Origin: an uncultured Woeseia sp.
GTDB lineage: Bacteria > Pseudomonadota > Gammaproteobacteria > Steroidobacterales > Woeseiaceae
Reading direction: 5' to 3'
DNA: 64,000 bases
NCBI GenBank assembly: GCA_913031125.1
Contig: CAJWFK010000013.1
Coordinates: forward strand, 1-64,000
The notes under the pieces were generated by a model. That model saw nothing but the letters and a program-made list of their open reading frames with translations, was not told the origin of the DNA and did not search any database. Position numbers and translations under genes: made by a program. Positions 47,731 through 56,581 of the stretch are shown here, in pieces; the stretch's first letter is position 1, and every line of letters starts with the position of its first letter.

Positions 47731-48924
47731 TTAACGAATTCCTAGCGCGTGCTCAACCGCACGCCCCCTAATCAGACCACTTCGATTAAACAGGTACATA
47801 CCAAAACCACGAAAGCGGGCAACCGCCATCGATTCATTAGAAAATAGACTATTAAGGCCATGCAGGAAACCTAGCATTGCCAGGTTTTTTCCTTTTCTTG
47901 CTCTTTCGTATTTACGAAGCACCGGAAGATCTCCGGGGTTTTCGTCCAAACTCACTGCCTGGTTTATGGTGTGGGCGAGCGATGCCGCATCAGCAAAACC
48001 TAGATTGGCACCTTGCCCTGCCAAAGGATGAACTGTGTGGGCAGCGTCACCAACAAGAGCCAAGCCATCCTGCACATAATTCAACGCGTATTGCGATTTT
48101 AGTGGAAATGTTGCACGAAGACCGGCCGGCGTTAATTTACCCAATACACCATCTGTTACCTCAGTCAATCTTTTTGCTAATGCCTGATCAGATAGGGCGA
48201 GGATATCTTCCGCCATTTTTGGTGTCGTCGACCAAACAATTGAAATTCGTCCGTCAACTAATGGTAATAACCCGATTGGGCCCTCTTTCAAAAACCGCTG
48301 CCACGCAGTATTTAGATGATTGAATTCCGGCCGCAAACAAGTAACAAAAGCTTTCTGCTGGTAGGGCCATGAACGAACTTTCATCGCAGCCGCCTCACGA
48401 ACAAATGAGTCAGCACCATCCGCCCCAATTAGCAAATCAGGCGTCAGTGTCTCCCCATTTTCAAGTTCGAATACGAACCGATGACAAGATCGGGTCGCCC
48501 GCCTTATATCAGTTGAATATCGAATTGATGCTTCAATGCCGTCTAATTGATTTAACAGAGCCTGCTCAATAAGCGAATTCTCAGCAATGAATCCCAGCTC
48601 AGACAGTGCAAATTCAGCTGCATCGAAACACAGTGTCTCAGGCCCATCGACACTACCTGCAGCGTCCCACACTTTCATATTCCTATATGGACAGGCGCGT
48701 GTTTCCGCAATTTCTTGCCAGGCATTAACGCGTTTGAGAATTTCGATTGACCCTGGTGAAAGGGCCGATACACGCAATGAAATATCATCCTCAGGTCTAA
48801 ATGTTGGTCGCTCGGCACGCTCAATTAATGTAACTGACAAACGACCATTCTTCGACAGTAAAGCAGCTAATGACAATCCCACCATTCCTGCGCCTACGAT
48901 CAAGACCTCGTACTGCCGAATCAT
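47731..48924 (-). CDS. ubiI: UbiH/UbiI-family FAD-dependent hydroxylase
   Basis: A flavoprotein monooxygenase of 397 residues. The three FAD motifs are IVGAGMVGLSLAALL (GxGxxG), the DGADSFVREAA segment and LVGDAAHTVHPLAGQGANLGFAD (GD). It is the second of two paralogs translated together (ATGA overlap with ubiH). With ubiH and coq7 in the same window, the best assignment is the C5-hydroxylase UbiI/VisC of ubiquinone biosynthesis, but UbiL- or UbiM-like specificity cannot be told apart by eye. An alternative ATG at 48945 adds seven residues. Confidence 0.8.
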   Translation of the reverse strand: MIRQYEVLIVGAGMVGLSLAALLSKNGRLSVTLIERAERPTFRPEDDISLRVSALSPGSIEILKRVNAWQEIAETRACPYRNMKVWDAAGSVDGPETLCFDAAEFALSELGFIAENSLIEQALLNQLDGIEASIRYSTDIRRATRSCHRFVFELENGETLTPDLLIGADGADSFVREAAAMKVRSWPYQQKAFVTCLRPEFNHLNTAWQRFLKEGPIGLLPLVDGRISIVWSTTPKMAEDILALSDQALAKRLTEVTDGVLGKLTPAGLRATFPLKSQYALNYVQDGLALVGDAAHTVHPLAGQGANLGFADAASLAHTINQAVSLDENPGDLPVLRKYERARKGKNLAMLGFLHGLNSLFSNESMAVARFRGFGMYLFNRSGLIRGRAVEHALGIR

Positions 48925-50159
48925 GCCAACGGCACTCCCCGACATAGGCGAGGTAAACGGCCAGCCAACCCCATAGTATGTTTGGCAAATAACTTTCTTA
49001 CCCCAGGAAGCAAATCGAACCCAATCATGCTTATGTCCCGAAGCAACCGTATGGATAGACGCTTATCTCCGAACAGCTTGACAATTCCGTGGGTAAAATG
49101 AACCAATTTCGCTTGATCCTCCTTACGCCAGGCAGAATAAGCCTCAAGCATGGAGTTTGTAACAAAATCCTGTTCGCCTAGACCACGTGATTCTGCAATA
49201 CAATCGCACAGCGCTGCCACGTCGCGAAGCCCCAAATTAAAACCCTGTGCGGCTACCGGGTGCAATCCATGTGCTGCATTGCCAACGACCACACCGCGCC
49301 TGGATGTAAGACCACACGTCCGCGTATGTGAGAGCGGGTAAGCATAGCGTTTTCCAACTTTAGAGAATTGTCCCAGTCTGTTACCGAAAGCTGCCTGCAG
49401 TTCCAACTGAAAATCTTTATCCGGCAATTCCAAGAGCTCATCTGTTTTGTCGGTCGGATTTATCCAGACAAAAGCAGAGCGGTCATCAACGAGCGGCAAA
49501 ACGGCAAGAGGCCCATCTTCAGTAAAACGCTCAAATGCAAAATTATTGTGAGCCTTTGCTGTGAGTATATTCCCAATGATAGCGCTCTGCTTGTAATCGA
49601 TATGAGTCGCACTTATACCCATCATGTCCCTGACACCTGAGTTCGCACCATCAGCGGCCACAAGCAAGCTACACGTCAGCTCTTGTTCGCTTCCCTCTTT
49701 ATCAATCAGCACAGCGGCTTGGCGCTTAGAAAGCGAAAAACCTGTTACTGAAGCTGGACAAATTACGTCGATGCCTGGAAATATACGCAGATTTCTTTGT
49801 AGAACTTCACCGAGCACCCGATTAATAACGACGTAACCCAGTGCCTCTACATTCTGCTCTTCTGCTTCGATATGTGAAAAACCAAAGCGACCCTTATCCG
49901 AGATATGAATTGTCTTAATCGGTGTCGCCGTGGCAACAATCTCCGACCATAACCCCATAGCTTCAAACATCCGCTGACTGCTGCGAGACAACGCTGTACT
50001 GCGGTCGTCGAAACTCGGTTGGTCAGCCGAACTACGCGCCACTGGCTCAACAATCGCAATTCTGAGACTCAGCGGCGCTAACGCTAATCCAAGGCTAGTT
50101 CCAATCATTCCTCCGCCAGCAATAATAATGTCGTAGTCGGTATCTACTTGCTTAATCAT
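48921..50159 (-). CDS. ubiH: Ubiquinone biosynthesis hydroxylase UbiH
   Basis: A 412-residue FAD monooxygenase expected to hydroxylate the C1 position of 2-octaprenyl-6-methoxyphenol. IIAGGGMIGTSLGLAL, the VAADGANSGVRDMMG segment and VVGNAAHGLHPVAAQGFNLGLRDVA are present. Note GNAAH in place of the usual GDAAH/GNAAHT, which is normal for UbiH. It follows pepP by six bases, matching the conserved ygfB-pepP-ubiH-ubiI order. The ATG at 50159 is used instead of a TTG one codon earlier. Confidence 0.9.
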   Translation of the reverse strand: MIKQVDTDYDIIIAGGGMIGTSLGLALAPLSLRIAIVEPVARSSADQPSFDDRSTALSRSSQRMFEAMGLWSEIVATATPIKTIHISDKGRFGFSHIEAEEQNVEALGYVVINRVLGEVLQRNLRIFPGIDVICPASVTGFSLSKRQAAVLIDKEGSEQELTCSLLVAADGANSGVRDMMGISATHIDYKQSAIIGNILTAKAHNNFAFERFTEDGPLAVLPLVDDRSAFVWINPTDKTDELLELPDKDFQLELQAAFGNRLGQFSKVGKRYAYPLSHTRTCGLTSRRGVVVGNAAHGLHPVAAQGFNLGLRDVAALCDCIAESRGLGEQDFVTNSMLEAYSAWRKEDQAKLVHFTHGIVKLFGDKRLSIRLLRDISMIGFDLLPGVRKLFAKHTMGLAGRLPRLCRGVPLA

Positions 50160-50165
50160 CAAATC

Positions 50166-51467
50166 TTAGCTGGCCATCAGCTTTTCTATGTCATCTGGTT
50201 CCTTGGCTAGTCCTTTGCTTAGCACGTCGGGACCGGCAGACGTCACTGCAACATCGTCCTCTATACGAACCCCGATATTTCTCCACTTTGCCGGAACTTT
50301 TCGAGTATCCGGAATATATATTCCAGGCTCGACGGTCGTGACCATTCCCGATTCGAGTAAACGCCATTCATGGCCAACCTTGTAATCTCCAACATCATGG
50401 ACATCCATGCCTATCCAGTGCCCGGTCCTGTGCATAAAAAAATCATAATAAGCTTTATCGCGGATCAATCTGGCTGGACTGCCGTGAAGTAAACCGAGCT
50501 TCTTAAGGCCTAATGTGATAACACGCACAGCTGCATCATGTGGATCATTCCAATGGTTACCGCAAACCGTCTTTTCAATTGCGGCCAGCTGCGCTTCTAA
50601 GACAATTTCATAAATCGCACGTTGCTCAGGCGAGAACGATCCACCAACGGGCATCGTGCGCGTGATGTCAGATGCATAATAATCATACTCGCAACCGGCA
50701 TCGACCAAAATTAACTGTCCGTCTTTGAGCTCTGCCTTATTATCGACGTAATGTAGCGTGCACGCATTGGGTCCGGTACCGACAATTGGCGCATATGAAA
50801 TTGTTGCGTCATGCCGACGAAATTCATGGATATATTCTGCCTCTACTTCATATTCAAACATTCCCGGCTCTATATTAGCCATTGCACGCTTATGAGCCTT
50901 GACCGCAATCTTTGCTGCTTTTCGCATGGTGGTCAGCTCAGCTTTACTTTTGTACAAGCGCATATCGTGCAACACATGGTCGAGTGCCACAAATTCATGA
51001 GGAGTATGAATACCGGAAGTCTCCCTGTTTTTAAGCGATTTAACCCATTCAGTCAGGCGATGATCGAAAGCTGAATAAGCGCCCATGGAATAGTAGACTC
51101 GGTTCCGCGTTTCCAACATACCCGGAAGAATGTCGTCGAGATCGTCAATTGGAAATGCGTCATCTGCACCAAACTGAGAAATAGCCCCCCCTGGTCCAGC
51201 CCTATATCCATCCCATTGCTCTTTCTCTTTGTTGTGTTCTCGGCAAAACAACACATACTCACCATTTTTCCCGCCCGGTACTAAGACGGCGACAGAATCA
51301 GGTTCAGCGAATCCTGTGAGATAGTAGAAATCACTGTCTTGACGAAACCGATATTGAACGTCCCGGCTCCGCGTTCGAACCGGAGCACTAGGTAGAATGG
51401 CAATTCCATCCTCTCCAACCATGCGCATCAGCGTCTTACGACGTTTGGCGAATTCCTCTCTATCCAT
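50166..51467 (-). CDS. pepP: Xaa-Pro aminopeptidase
   Basis: M24B metallopeptidase (433 residues) that removes an N-terminal residue preceding proline. It has a creatinase-like N-terminal domain and a pita-bread catalytic domain. The five metal ligands are visible in ILVDAGCEYDYYASDITRT (two Asp), HRTGHWIGMDVHD (His), TTVEPGIYIP (Glu) and VRIEDDVAV (Glu). The ATG at 51467 makes an ATGA overlap with ygfB; a TTG one codon earlier is the alternative. Confidence 0.95.
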   Translation of the reverse strand: MDREEFAKRRKTLMRMVGEDGIAILPSAPVRTRSRDVQYRFRQDSDFYYLTGFAEPDSVAVLVPGGKNGEYVLFCREHNKEKEQWDGYRAGPGGAISQFGADDAFPIDDLDDILPGMLETRNRVYYSMGAYSAFDHRLTEWVKSLKNRETSGIHTPHEFVALDHVLHDMRLYKSKAELTTMRKAAKIAVKAHKRAMANIEPGMFEYEVEAEYIHEFRRHDATISYAPIVGTGPNACTLHYVDNKAELKDGQLILVDAGCEYDYYASDITRTMPVGGSFSPEQRAIYEIVLEAQLAAIEKTVCGNHWNDPHDAAVRVITLGLKKLGLLHGSPARLIRDKAYYDFFMHRTGHWIGMDVHDVGDYKVGHEWRLLESGMVTTVEPGIYIPDTRKVPAKWRNIGVRIEDDVAVTSAGPDVLSKGLAKEPDDIEKLMAS

Positions 51468-52063
51468 CAATGCAAGTGCTCCGGCTTTTCGAAAAGCTGA
51501 TTCTCTGTTAATGAACGAAATTCAGCCAGTTCTTCATATGCTAGTTGTGCTGCAACACGAAGATACTCTACGAGTTCTGTATAAGCATTCTCCTCTTCCT
51601 CAGCTTCTGCATCTTCATCTGTAGTTGCCCGGGCTATTTCCACAATGTCGCTGATAATATCTGCCAGTGGTTCCGCGACAAGCCGATCTTTCAGTTCTTC
51701 GCTTTTTTTATGCGAGATCAGACCATTTAGAAAACCTTCGCACCAGCGCCCCATAGCTTCTGCGCGCGCAGCAGTTGAATCCATGTCATCAGGAAGTAAT
51801 AATTGAAATTCTGACTGTCTCTCAACCAACTGTCGCCACGTTGTCGCATAAAGGTCATCAAGCATCAATTCACATTCCGCTCTGGCCGCACTATTCGGAT
51901 CGGTAGCTTCCAACACCTGCACTAACCATTCACCGGCCCCATCTATACCAGCTACCGCTAAACAACTGCATAACAAGCCGTGCACCTCGCCCGGATTCCG
52001 TCTTGATCCACAACGACTTAGCAGTATCTCAAGCTCATTGTGATTAACCGATTTTTCGCTCAT
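51467..52063 (-). CDS. ygfB: UPF0149/YgfB family protein
   Basis: A 198-residue protein of the YecA/YgfB (UPF0149) family with an all-helical fold. CGSRRNPGEVHGLLCSCLAVAG near the N-terminus and AMGRWCEGFLNGL in the middle are the conserved segments. In Pseudomonas YgfB has been connected with control of beta-lactam resistance genes; whether that holds here is unknown. The frame extends 21 codons upstream, but the family begins at MSEKSVNHNELEILL. It diverges from the zapA side over 127 bases, a conserved gammaproteobacterial arrangement. Confidence 0.88.
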   Translation of the reverse strand: MSEKSVNHNELEILLSRCGSRRNPGEVHGLLCSCLAVAGIDGAGEWLVQVLEATDPNSAARAECELMLDDLYATTWRQLVERQSEFQLLLPDDMDSTAARAEAMGRWCEGFLNGLISHKKSEELKDRLVAEPLADIISDIVEIARATTDEDAEAEEEENAYTELVEYLRVAAQLAYEELAEFRSLTENQLFEKPEHLH

Positions 52064-52190
52064 TCTAAGGTCTTGATTGGTTATATCTGGGCCAGAATGA
52101 TCCCATTTAATTGGCTGTCTCGCCATCGAATTAGGGCGATTAGGACGATTTCCGATTGATTCTGTTCGTTCGCAGTTCTATATTGCACTT

Positions 52191-52421
52191 ATGACCGATG
52201 AAACCAGTGCAATGTTCGAGCATGAACTAAAGCGACTTGAGAAGCGTGTAGATGCTTTGGTAAAGGTCTGTGACCAGCTAAAAGATGAGAATCGTTCGCT
52301 ACGTCAGCGCCAAGACACCCTGACTAACGAACGCGCGTCCTTGTTGCAGAAAAACGAGGAGGTTCGTGCTCGTGTTGAAGCAATGATCGGGCGGTTGAAG
52401 TCAATGGAACAAGGTAGCTAG
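52191..52421 (+). CDS. Small coiled-coil protein (TIGR02449 family, ZapB-like)
   Basis: A 76-residue, highly charged protein that is almost entirely one predicted coiled coil, with heptad-like spacing of Leu/Val in LKRLEKRVDALVKVCDQLKD and onward to VEAMIGRLKSMEQ. It matches the small family found just upstream of zapA in many gammaproteobacteria. A division-related role is inferred from position and from likeness in form to ZapB. No enzyme motif is present. Confidence 0.82.
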   Translation: MTDETSAMFEHELKRLEKRVDALVKVCDQLKDENRSLRQRQDTLTNERASLLQKNEEVRARVEAMIGRLKSMEQGS

Positions 52422-52460
52422 GTCCGACCACCACAATGTCGACTTTATTAATTATAAGAT

Positions 52461-52490
52461 GCCCCCTGCCTGCCGTGCCGGGGGCTTTCT
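52461..52490 (+). terminator. GC-rich hairpin with short T-run before zapA
   Basis: GCCCCC (52461-52466) pairs with GGGGGC (52480-52485) around a 13-base loop and is followed by TTTCT. It could attenuate or end the transcript of the small coiled-coil gene. The T-run is short, so read-through into zapA is likely. Confidence 0.4.
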
Positions 52491-52503
52491 AGGAGTACCC
52501 GCA

Positions 52504-52815
52504 ATGAACGATATGTATGCCCATGTCAGCGTACGAATACTTGAGAAGGAATATCAAGTTTCATGTCCCGCGAATGAACGTACCGATCTATTGGATGCCG
52601 CTGAACTATTGAATGATAAAATGCGTGAGATTCGCGATAGCGGAAAGGTCGTGGGCCTGGACAGGATTGCGGTGATGGCTGCTTTAAACATGTCGAATGA
52701 ATTGTTAAAAACCAAAGCAAAAGACGACGCAATTGAATCGTCATTGCGACCACGTTTGAAGGATCTTAATGAGCGTGTTGACTCAGTTCTGGGTAACCAA
52801 CAACTCGAGCTTTAA
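52504..52815 (+). CDS. zapA: Cell division protein ZapA
   Basis: A 103-residue Z-ring-associated protein that crosslinks FtsZ filaments. It has the N-terminal domain VSVRILEKEYQVSCPANERTDLLDAAELLNDKM and a C-terminal helix that forms the coiled-coil dimer. The open frame begins at 52459, but that part is the hairpin region; the ATG at 52504 gives the family length. 6S RNA follows 39 bases later, as in E. coli and Pseudomonas. Confidence 0.93.
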   Translation: MNDMYAHVSVRILEKEYQVSCPANERTDLLDAAELLNDKMREIRDSGKVVGLDRIAVMAALNMSNELLKTKAKDDAIESSLRPRLKDLNERVDSVLGNQQLEL

Positions 52816-52854
52816 AGGCAGCAACCATATTAAAGTTGCGGTAAGCTTTGTCCT

Positions 52855-53040
52855 GCGTCTCCTGCAGTGTTCGATACTGGCCAGGATACTTTCGACCCTA
52901 AATCTTTACCTCGGGGTCGTGTTCTGTCGGCCACTTGTGTGCAGTGCCACTGAGGTGGTGTGCCTGTTGTGGTCACGGCTGACCCCACCTGTTGCTCCGG
53001 TTCGAGAGCGACGGCCGGTAACGGCACCCGCGGGAGACGC
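52855..53040 (+). ncRNA. ssrS: 6S RNA
   Basis: A 186-base segment between zapA and ygfA, the standard genomic place for this RNA. Its ends pair perfectly as a closing stem: GCGTCTCC at 52855-52862 with GGAGACGC at 53033-53040. The TGTTCG element just inside the 5' stem and the CGACCC...GGGTCG hairpin next to the central region are as in gammaproteobacterial 6S. The RNA mimics an open promoter and sequesters sigma-70 RNA polymerase in stationary phase. Ends are judged from the stem and may be off by a few bases. Confidence 0.9.
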
Positions 53041-53062
53041 ACTATAATCGACGAACCTTAAT

Positions 53063-53629
53063 GTGAGCAATTCCCAAACAATACTTCGCCAGAATAGTCT
53101 CCGTGCTCGATCATCATTGAGCACAAAAAATAGAGAATTTGCCTCGAAAATAATCGCGGGGAAAATTGCCCGATCCCCCTGGTTTCAAAGAACTGAGTAT
53201 GTGGGATGTTATTTGTCAACGAAGACAGAAGTAGATACATGGCCAATAATCGCTCGAGCCTGGGCCATGAAGAAACGAGTTTTCGTTCCTGTGATACATC
53301 AAGGAAAACAAATGCGGTTTCAGGAAATAACCATGTCCACAAACCTTCTTGTGAAACAATATGGAATCCAAGTGCCAGAAGAAGGTGAATTTGTTAACCC
53401 TCGAATGCTTGATATTGTGCTGACTCCCGTCGTCGCTTTTGACCTTCAAAACAATCGTATTGGAATGGGAGGCGGCTACTTCGATCGCACTTTTACTTTT
53501 CTCAAACACCGCGAAAACTGGTTTAGTCCAAAACTAATTGGGCTTGCATTTGCCAAGCAAGAAGTGGCGAGCATTCCCCCAAACCCTTGGGACATACCTC
53601 TCTTTTTGACTGTTACCGAAACTCAGTGA
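53063..53629 (+). CDS. ygfA: 5-formyltetrahydrofolate cyclo-ligase
   Basis: ATP-dependent enzyme (188 residues) that returns 5-formyl-THF to the active folate pool as 5,10-methenyl-THF. The C-terminal GMGGGYFDRTFTFL motif and the VYVGCYLS-like segment WFQRTEYVGCYLSTKTEVDTW are diagnostic. The start is a GTG 22 bases after 6S RNA. In E. coli this gene is cotranscribed with 6S. A TATAAT at 53043-53048 could add a local promoter, but no matching -35 is present. Confidence 0.92.
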   Translation: MSNSQTILRQNSLRARSSLSTKNREFASKIIAGKIARSPWFQRTEYVGCYLSTKTEVDTWPIIARAWAMKKRVFVPVIHQGKQMRFQEITMSTNLLVKQYGIQVPEEGEFVNPRMLDIVLTPVVAFDLQNNRIGMGGGYFDRTFTFLKHRENWFSPKLIGLAFAKQEVASIPPNPWDIPLFLTVTETQ

Positions 53630-53694
53630 TTCCCTGTAATCTGGAGAATCGAATCACTGAAAGAAATTCACAATAAATTATGGCACCCTAAGTC

Positions 53695-54372
53695 ATGAAT
53701 CAAACACAAAAGAAGCAACTCGCAGCGAAATCCGCCTTACCCTACATACCCAGTGGCAGCACACTCGGCATTGGCACTGGTTCAACTGTGAATGAATTTA
53801 TTGACCTACTTCCATCCATTACCAATCAAATAGAGTCCATAGTGTCCAGCTCAAACGCTAGTACAAAACGTTTAGAAAAACTTGGCTTTGAGGTTTCCTC
53901 GCTCAACTCCGTGGGCGATGTTGACCTTTACGTGGACGGTGCTGATGAAGCGACAAAACACCTACATCTTGTCAAAGGCGGCGGCGGAGCTCTGACTCGT
54001 GAGAAAATTGTTGCGGGCGCTGCAAAACAATTTATATGTATCATCGATGACAGCAAACAGGTCGGCGTCCTAGGCGCTTTCCCGCTCCCAGTGGAAGTAA
54101 TCCCCATGGCTCGATCATTCGTAGCGCGTACGCTGGTCAAAATGGGCGGTCAACCTGTTTGGCGTGAGAATTTCGTAACCGACAACGGCAATCATATCCT
54201 AGACGTGCATAACCTAGAGATCCTGAATCCCATAGAAATGGAGACACAAATCAATCAGATTGCGGGCATTGTTACCGTGGGTATTTTTGCTCACCGGGCA
54301 GCGGACATCTTAATTGTATCCAGTGATAAAGGCGTTACCGTGACAACTACTAACGACATGTCTAAGCCCTAG
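53695..54372 (+). CDS. rpiA: Ribose-5-phosphate isomerase A
   Basis: Interconverts ribose 5-phosphate and ribulose 5-phosphate. It has 225 residues (E. coli 219). [15 protein letters not shown] binds the phosphate, VDGADEAT carries the catalytic aspartates, [14 protein letters not shown] the lysine and the glutamate follows. rpe, the partner enzyme acting on ribulose 5-phosphate, lies at 60 kb on the other strand. Confidence 0.95.
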   Translation: MNQTQKKQLAAKSALPYIPSGSTLGIGTGSTVNEFIDLLPSITNQIESIVSSSNASTKRLEKLGFEVSSLNSVGDVDLYVDGADEATKHLHLVKGGGGALTREKIVAGAAKQFICIIDDSKQVGVLGAFPLPVEVIPMARSFVARTLVKMGGQPVWRENFVTDNGNHILDVHNLEILNPIEMETQINQIAGIVTVGIFAHRAADILIVSSDKGVTVTTTNDMSKP

Positions 54373-54424
54373 CTTATGCACCTCCGCCTACAAGTGTCAC
54401 AAAGGATCTTTCGGGTTTGTAGAT

Positions 54425-54499
54425 TGGCTGGGGTGGTAGGATTCGAACCTACGCATGGCGGGATCAGAACCCGCTGCCTTACCACTTGGCTACACCCCA
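54425..54499 (-). tRNA. tRNA-Gln (anticodon CUG)
   Basis: On the minus strand a complete 75-base cloverleaf can be drawn: acceptor TGGGGTG/CACCCCA, D arm GCC...GGC with AAGTGGTAA, anticodon stem GCGGG/CCCGC with loop TTCTGAT (anticodon CTG, reading CAG), T arm GTAGG-TTCGAAT-CCTAC, discriminator G and an encoded CCA at 54427-54425. It lies 200 bases downstream of rpsI on the same strand, with nothing identifiable in 54500-54699. The 52 bases between rpiA and the tRNA are also empty. Confidence 0.96.
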
Positions 54500-54699
54500 A
54501 TTAATTTACTTCAGAATGGGACTTGCAGTAAATATTTGTGAGCTCAAATTTGGATTCACTGCTATGCGGAGATCCCTGCCCCCTTTTATACAAAAGCATA
54601 CAGGAGGATTTTTTGCGATATCAAAGTCTGCGGTCATATCACGAGACGACGTCCGAATATACAATCGACTTTGTTAGGGGCACTGGCTCCCGCAAACTA

Positions 54700-55092
54700 T
54701 TATCGTTTGGAGTACTGCGTGGCCCGTCTGGCTTTTCGCAAACCTACCTTCTTCCGCTCAACTTCACGTGAATCGCGAGTTACAAAACCGGCCCTACGAA
54801 GCTGTGGACGCAAAGCGTCATCATACTGCATCAATGCGCGAGTCAAGCCATGTCTAATTGCACCGGCTTGCCCGGTTGTGCCGCCACCACTAACAGTTAC
54901 ATTGATATTAAACTTATCAGACAAATTCAATAGCTCCAGAGGTTGTCGGACAATCATTCGCGCAGTCTGCCTCCCAAAGAAACGATCGAGTGGACGATTA
55001 TTGACCGTTATTTCACCGGTTCCATTAGTCAAGAAAACCCGTGCAGTTGAAGTCTTGCGTCGTCCGGTTCCGTAGTACTGGGTGTTACTCAT
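54700..55092 (-). CDS. rpsI: 30S ribosomal protein S9
   Basis: A 130-residue ribosomal protein, identical in length to E. coli S9. [16 protein letters not shown] at the N-terminus and the basic tail ending [16 protein letters not shown], which reaches the P site, are unmistakable. It follows rplM by 18 bases in the standard two-gene operon. Confidence 0.98.
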   Translation of the reverse strand: MSNTQYYGTGRRKTSTARVFLTNGTGEITVNNRPLDRFFGRQTARMIVRQPLELLNLSDKFNINVTVSGGGTTGQAGAIRHGLTRALMQYDDALRPQLRRAGFVTRDSREVERKKVGLRKARRATQYSKR

Positions 55093-55110
55093 TAGTCTTT
55101 ATTTCCATTG

Positions 55111-55545
55111 TTACGCGTTTAATTCTAGCGGAATTGGCTGCTGAGCTTCATGCTTATGGTCTGGCCCAGCAAAAACCCGTAGCTTAGAGAACATTTTCCT
55201 ACCAAGCCGATTACGCGGCAACATGCCTTTTACTGCATATTGCAGGACACGCTCTGGAGACTGAGACATAAGTTTCTGTAGCGACATAGTCTTAAGATTG
55301 CCAATGTACCCTGTATGGTGATGATACATCTTGTCTTTCATCTTGTTGCCAGTAACCCGAATCTTATCCGCATTTATGACGACGATATAATCCCCTGTAT
55401 CGACATGAGGAGTATATTCAGGTTTGTGCTTGCCTCTAAGTCGCTTGGCAATTTCAGTAGATAAACGCCCCAATGTCTTATTTGTGGCATCTACTACGTA
55501 CCAATCGCGACGAACTTCCTCTGGCTTTGCAGAAAACGTCTTCAT
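55111..55545 (-). CDS. rplM: 50S ribosomal protein L13
   Basis: A 144-residue ribosomal protein (E. coli 142). [49 protein letters not shown] and the [21 protein letters not shown] signature are typical. In E. coli L13 represses its own operon by binding the mRNA leader. A GNRA-capped hairpin in the leader here could play that part. Confidence 0.98.
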   Translation of the reverse strand: MKTFSAKPEEVRRDWYVVDATNKTLGRLSTEIAKRLRGKHKPEYTPHVDTGDYIVVINADKIRVTGNKMKDKMYHHHTGYIGNLKTMSLQKLMSQSPERVLQYAVKGMLPRNRLGRKMFSKLRVFAGPDHKHEAQQPIPLELNA

Positions 55546-55572
55546 AATTGTTATTCCAAGTTTTTAAAAGGC

Positions 55573-55586
55573 AACCCTTGCGGGCT
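55573..55586 (-). promoter_or_regulatory. Hairpin in the rplM leader, candidate L13 autoregulatory site
   Basis: On the minus strand AGCCC-GCAA-GGGTT forms a five-base stem (including one G-U pair) with a GNRA loop, about 28 bases upstream of the rplM start. L13 is known to repress its own operon in E. coli through a leader structure; equivalence here is inference from position. Confidence 0.3.
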
Positions 55587-55755
55587 ACTCAATCCTTCAG
55601 AAGGCGCGAAATTCTACTCGACAGGGTAAACCAATGCAAACCAATGTCGCTAGTTAGCATCAAATTATTTATAGTCATGGGATAGGTTAATTCACAATAT
55701 ATTTCAGGTAGTTAACAATAGCTGTATCTTGAGCCGTTTCATTCTTCCGTATTCC

Positions 55756-55784
55756 GTCACAGTGCTATATAAACTGGTTATAAT
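55756..55784 (+). promoter_or_regulatory. Sigma-70 promoter of coq7
   Basis: GTCACA at 55756-55761 matches the -35 consensus in four of six positions and TATAAT at 55779-55784 is a perfect -10, with a 17-base spacer. The expected transcript start is about 55791, essentially at the coq7 ATG (55792). Confidence 0.6.
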
Positions 55785-55791
55785 CGTATAA

Positions 55792-56436
55792 ATGGAAAAC
55801 CGCAATCTCAGCCCTGTGGACAGAATCTTATCTGGCATTGGCCATGCGCTTCTTACTGTAACCTCGCAACCCTTTAAGAACGCCAGACCCAATCCGGCAA
55901 GTAGTATTGAAAATCCTCCTATCACTGATGCTGAAGAAAAACATGCCGCCGGGTTAATGCGAATCAATCATGCTGGTGAGGTCGCCGCGCAGGGACTTTA
56001 TCAAGGTCATGCTTCCGTAGCGCGAAACCCCGATGTAGAGAAACAAATGAAAGCAGCAGCCGAAGAAGAGCGTGACCATCTGGCCTGGTGTGAAGAACGC
56101 CTCACCGAACTCGACTCTAACCCAAGTGTGTTGTTGCCCTTTTGGTATGCCGGATCGTTCGCGATAGGAGCAGCAAGCGGTATATTAGGGGATAAATGGT
56201 CACTTGGTTTCATTGAAGAGACGGAACACCAAGTCTCGGAGCACCTCACCACACATCTCGAAGGATTACCCGAGGATGATCTAAAAAGTAGAGCCATCGT
56301 AGAAAAAATGAGAGAAGAAGAAGAGGTTCACGGAGCAAACGCAAAAAAAGCTGGCGCCGAAAAACTACCTTATTTAATTCAAAAAATCATGCGTGTTGCT
56401 GCTCAATTCATGAAAAGTACTGCATACCATATTTGA
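55792..56436 (+). CDS. coq7: 3-demethoxyubiquinol 3-hydroxylase Coq7
   Basis: Di-iron membrane-bound hydroxylase (214 residues) for the C6 hydroxylation of demethoxyubiquinone, replacing UbiF in this lineage. The iron ligands lie in GLMRINHAGEVAAQGLYQG, AAEEERDHLAWCEERL (ExxH), FIEETEHQV and MREEEEVHGANAKKAGA (ExxH). The ATG lies only seven bases after a perfect -10 box, so the mRNA is probably leaderless or nearly so. The next in-frame Met is inside the first iron-binding helix, so a later start is not possible. Confidence 0.94.
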   Translation: MENRNLSPVDRILSGIGHALLTVTSQPFKNARPNPASSIENPPITDAEEKHAAGLMRINHAGEVAAQGLYQGHASVARNPDVEKQMKAAAEEERDHLAWCEERLTELDSNPSVLLPFWYAGSFAIGAASGILGDKWSLGFIEETEHQVSEHLTTHLEGLPEDDLKSRAIVEKMREEEEVHGANAKKAGAEKLPYLIQKIMRVAAQFMKSTAYHI

Positions 56437-56465
56437 TTCAACTGGTTTCGTTGCGTTGCTTTCAA

Positions 56466-56471
56466 TATAAT
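56466..56471 (+). promoter_or_regulatory. -10 element of a likely crp promoter
   Basis: A perfect TATAAT lies 110 bases upstream of crp, with only TGGTTT (56443-56448) at -35. A poor -35 with a good -10 is what an activator-dependent promoter looks like, and autoregulation is common for crp. I found no convincing TGTGA-N6-TCACA site beside it. Confidence 0.4.
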
Positions 56472-56581
56472 CTGGATGACTTGGACGATCGAGAATGCAG
56501 GAAAATTTGCAATCTGCACTTACGACCGCCTAGAGTCTGAGCCTAAAAATGTCAGGCTAAACTTCGTCGAGGGCAAACGAT

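Noticed and set aside
53043-53048. Perfect TATAAT just after 6S RNA as a ygfA promoter
   Set aside because: No recognisable -35 at 15-18 bases (the segment there reads AACGGC), and ygfA is normally cotranscribed with 6S.
54669-54690. GC-rich hairpin (GGGAGC/GCCCC on the minus strand) as the rpsI terminator
   Set aside because: The stem needs a bulge and no T-run follows on the minus strand.
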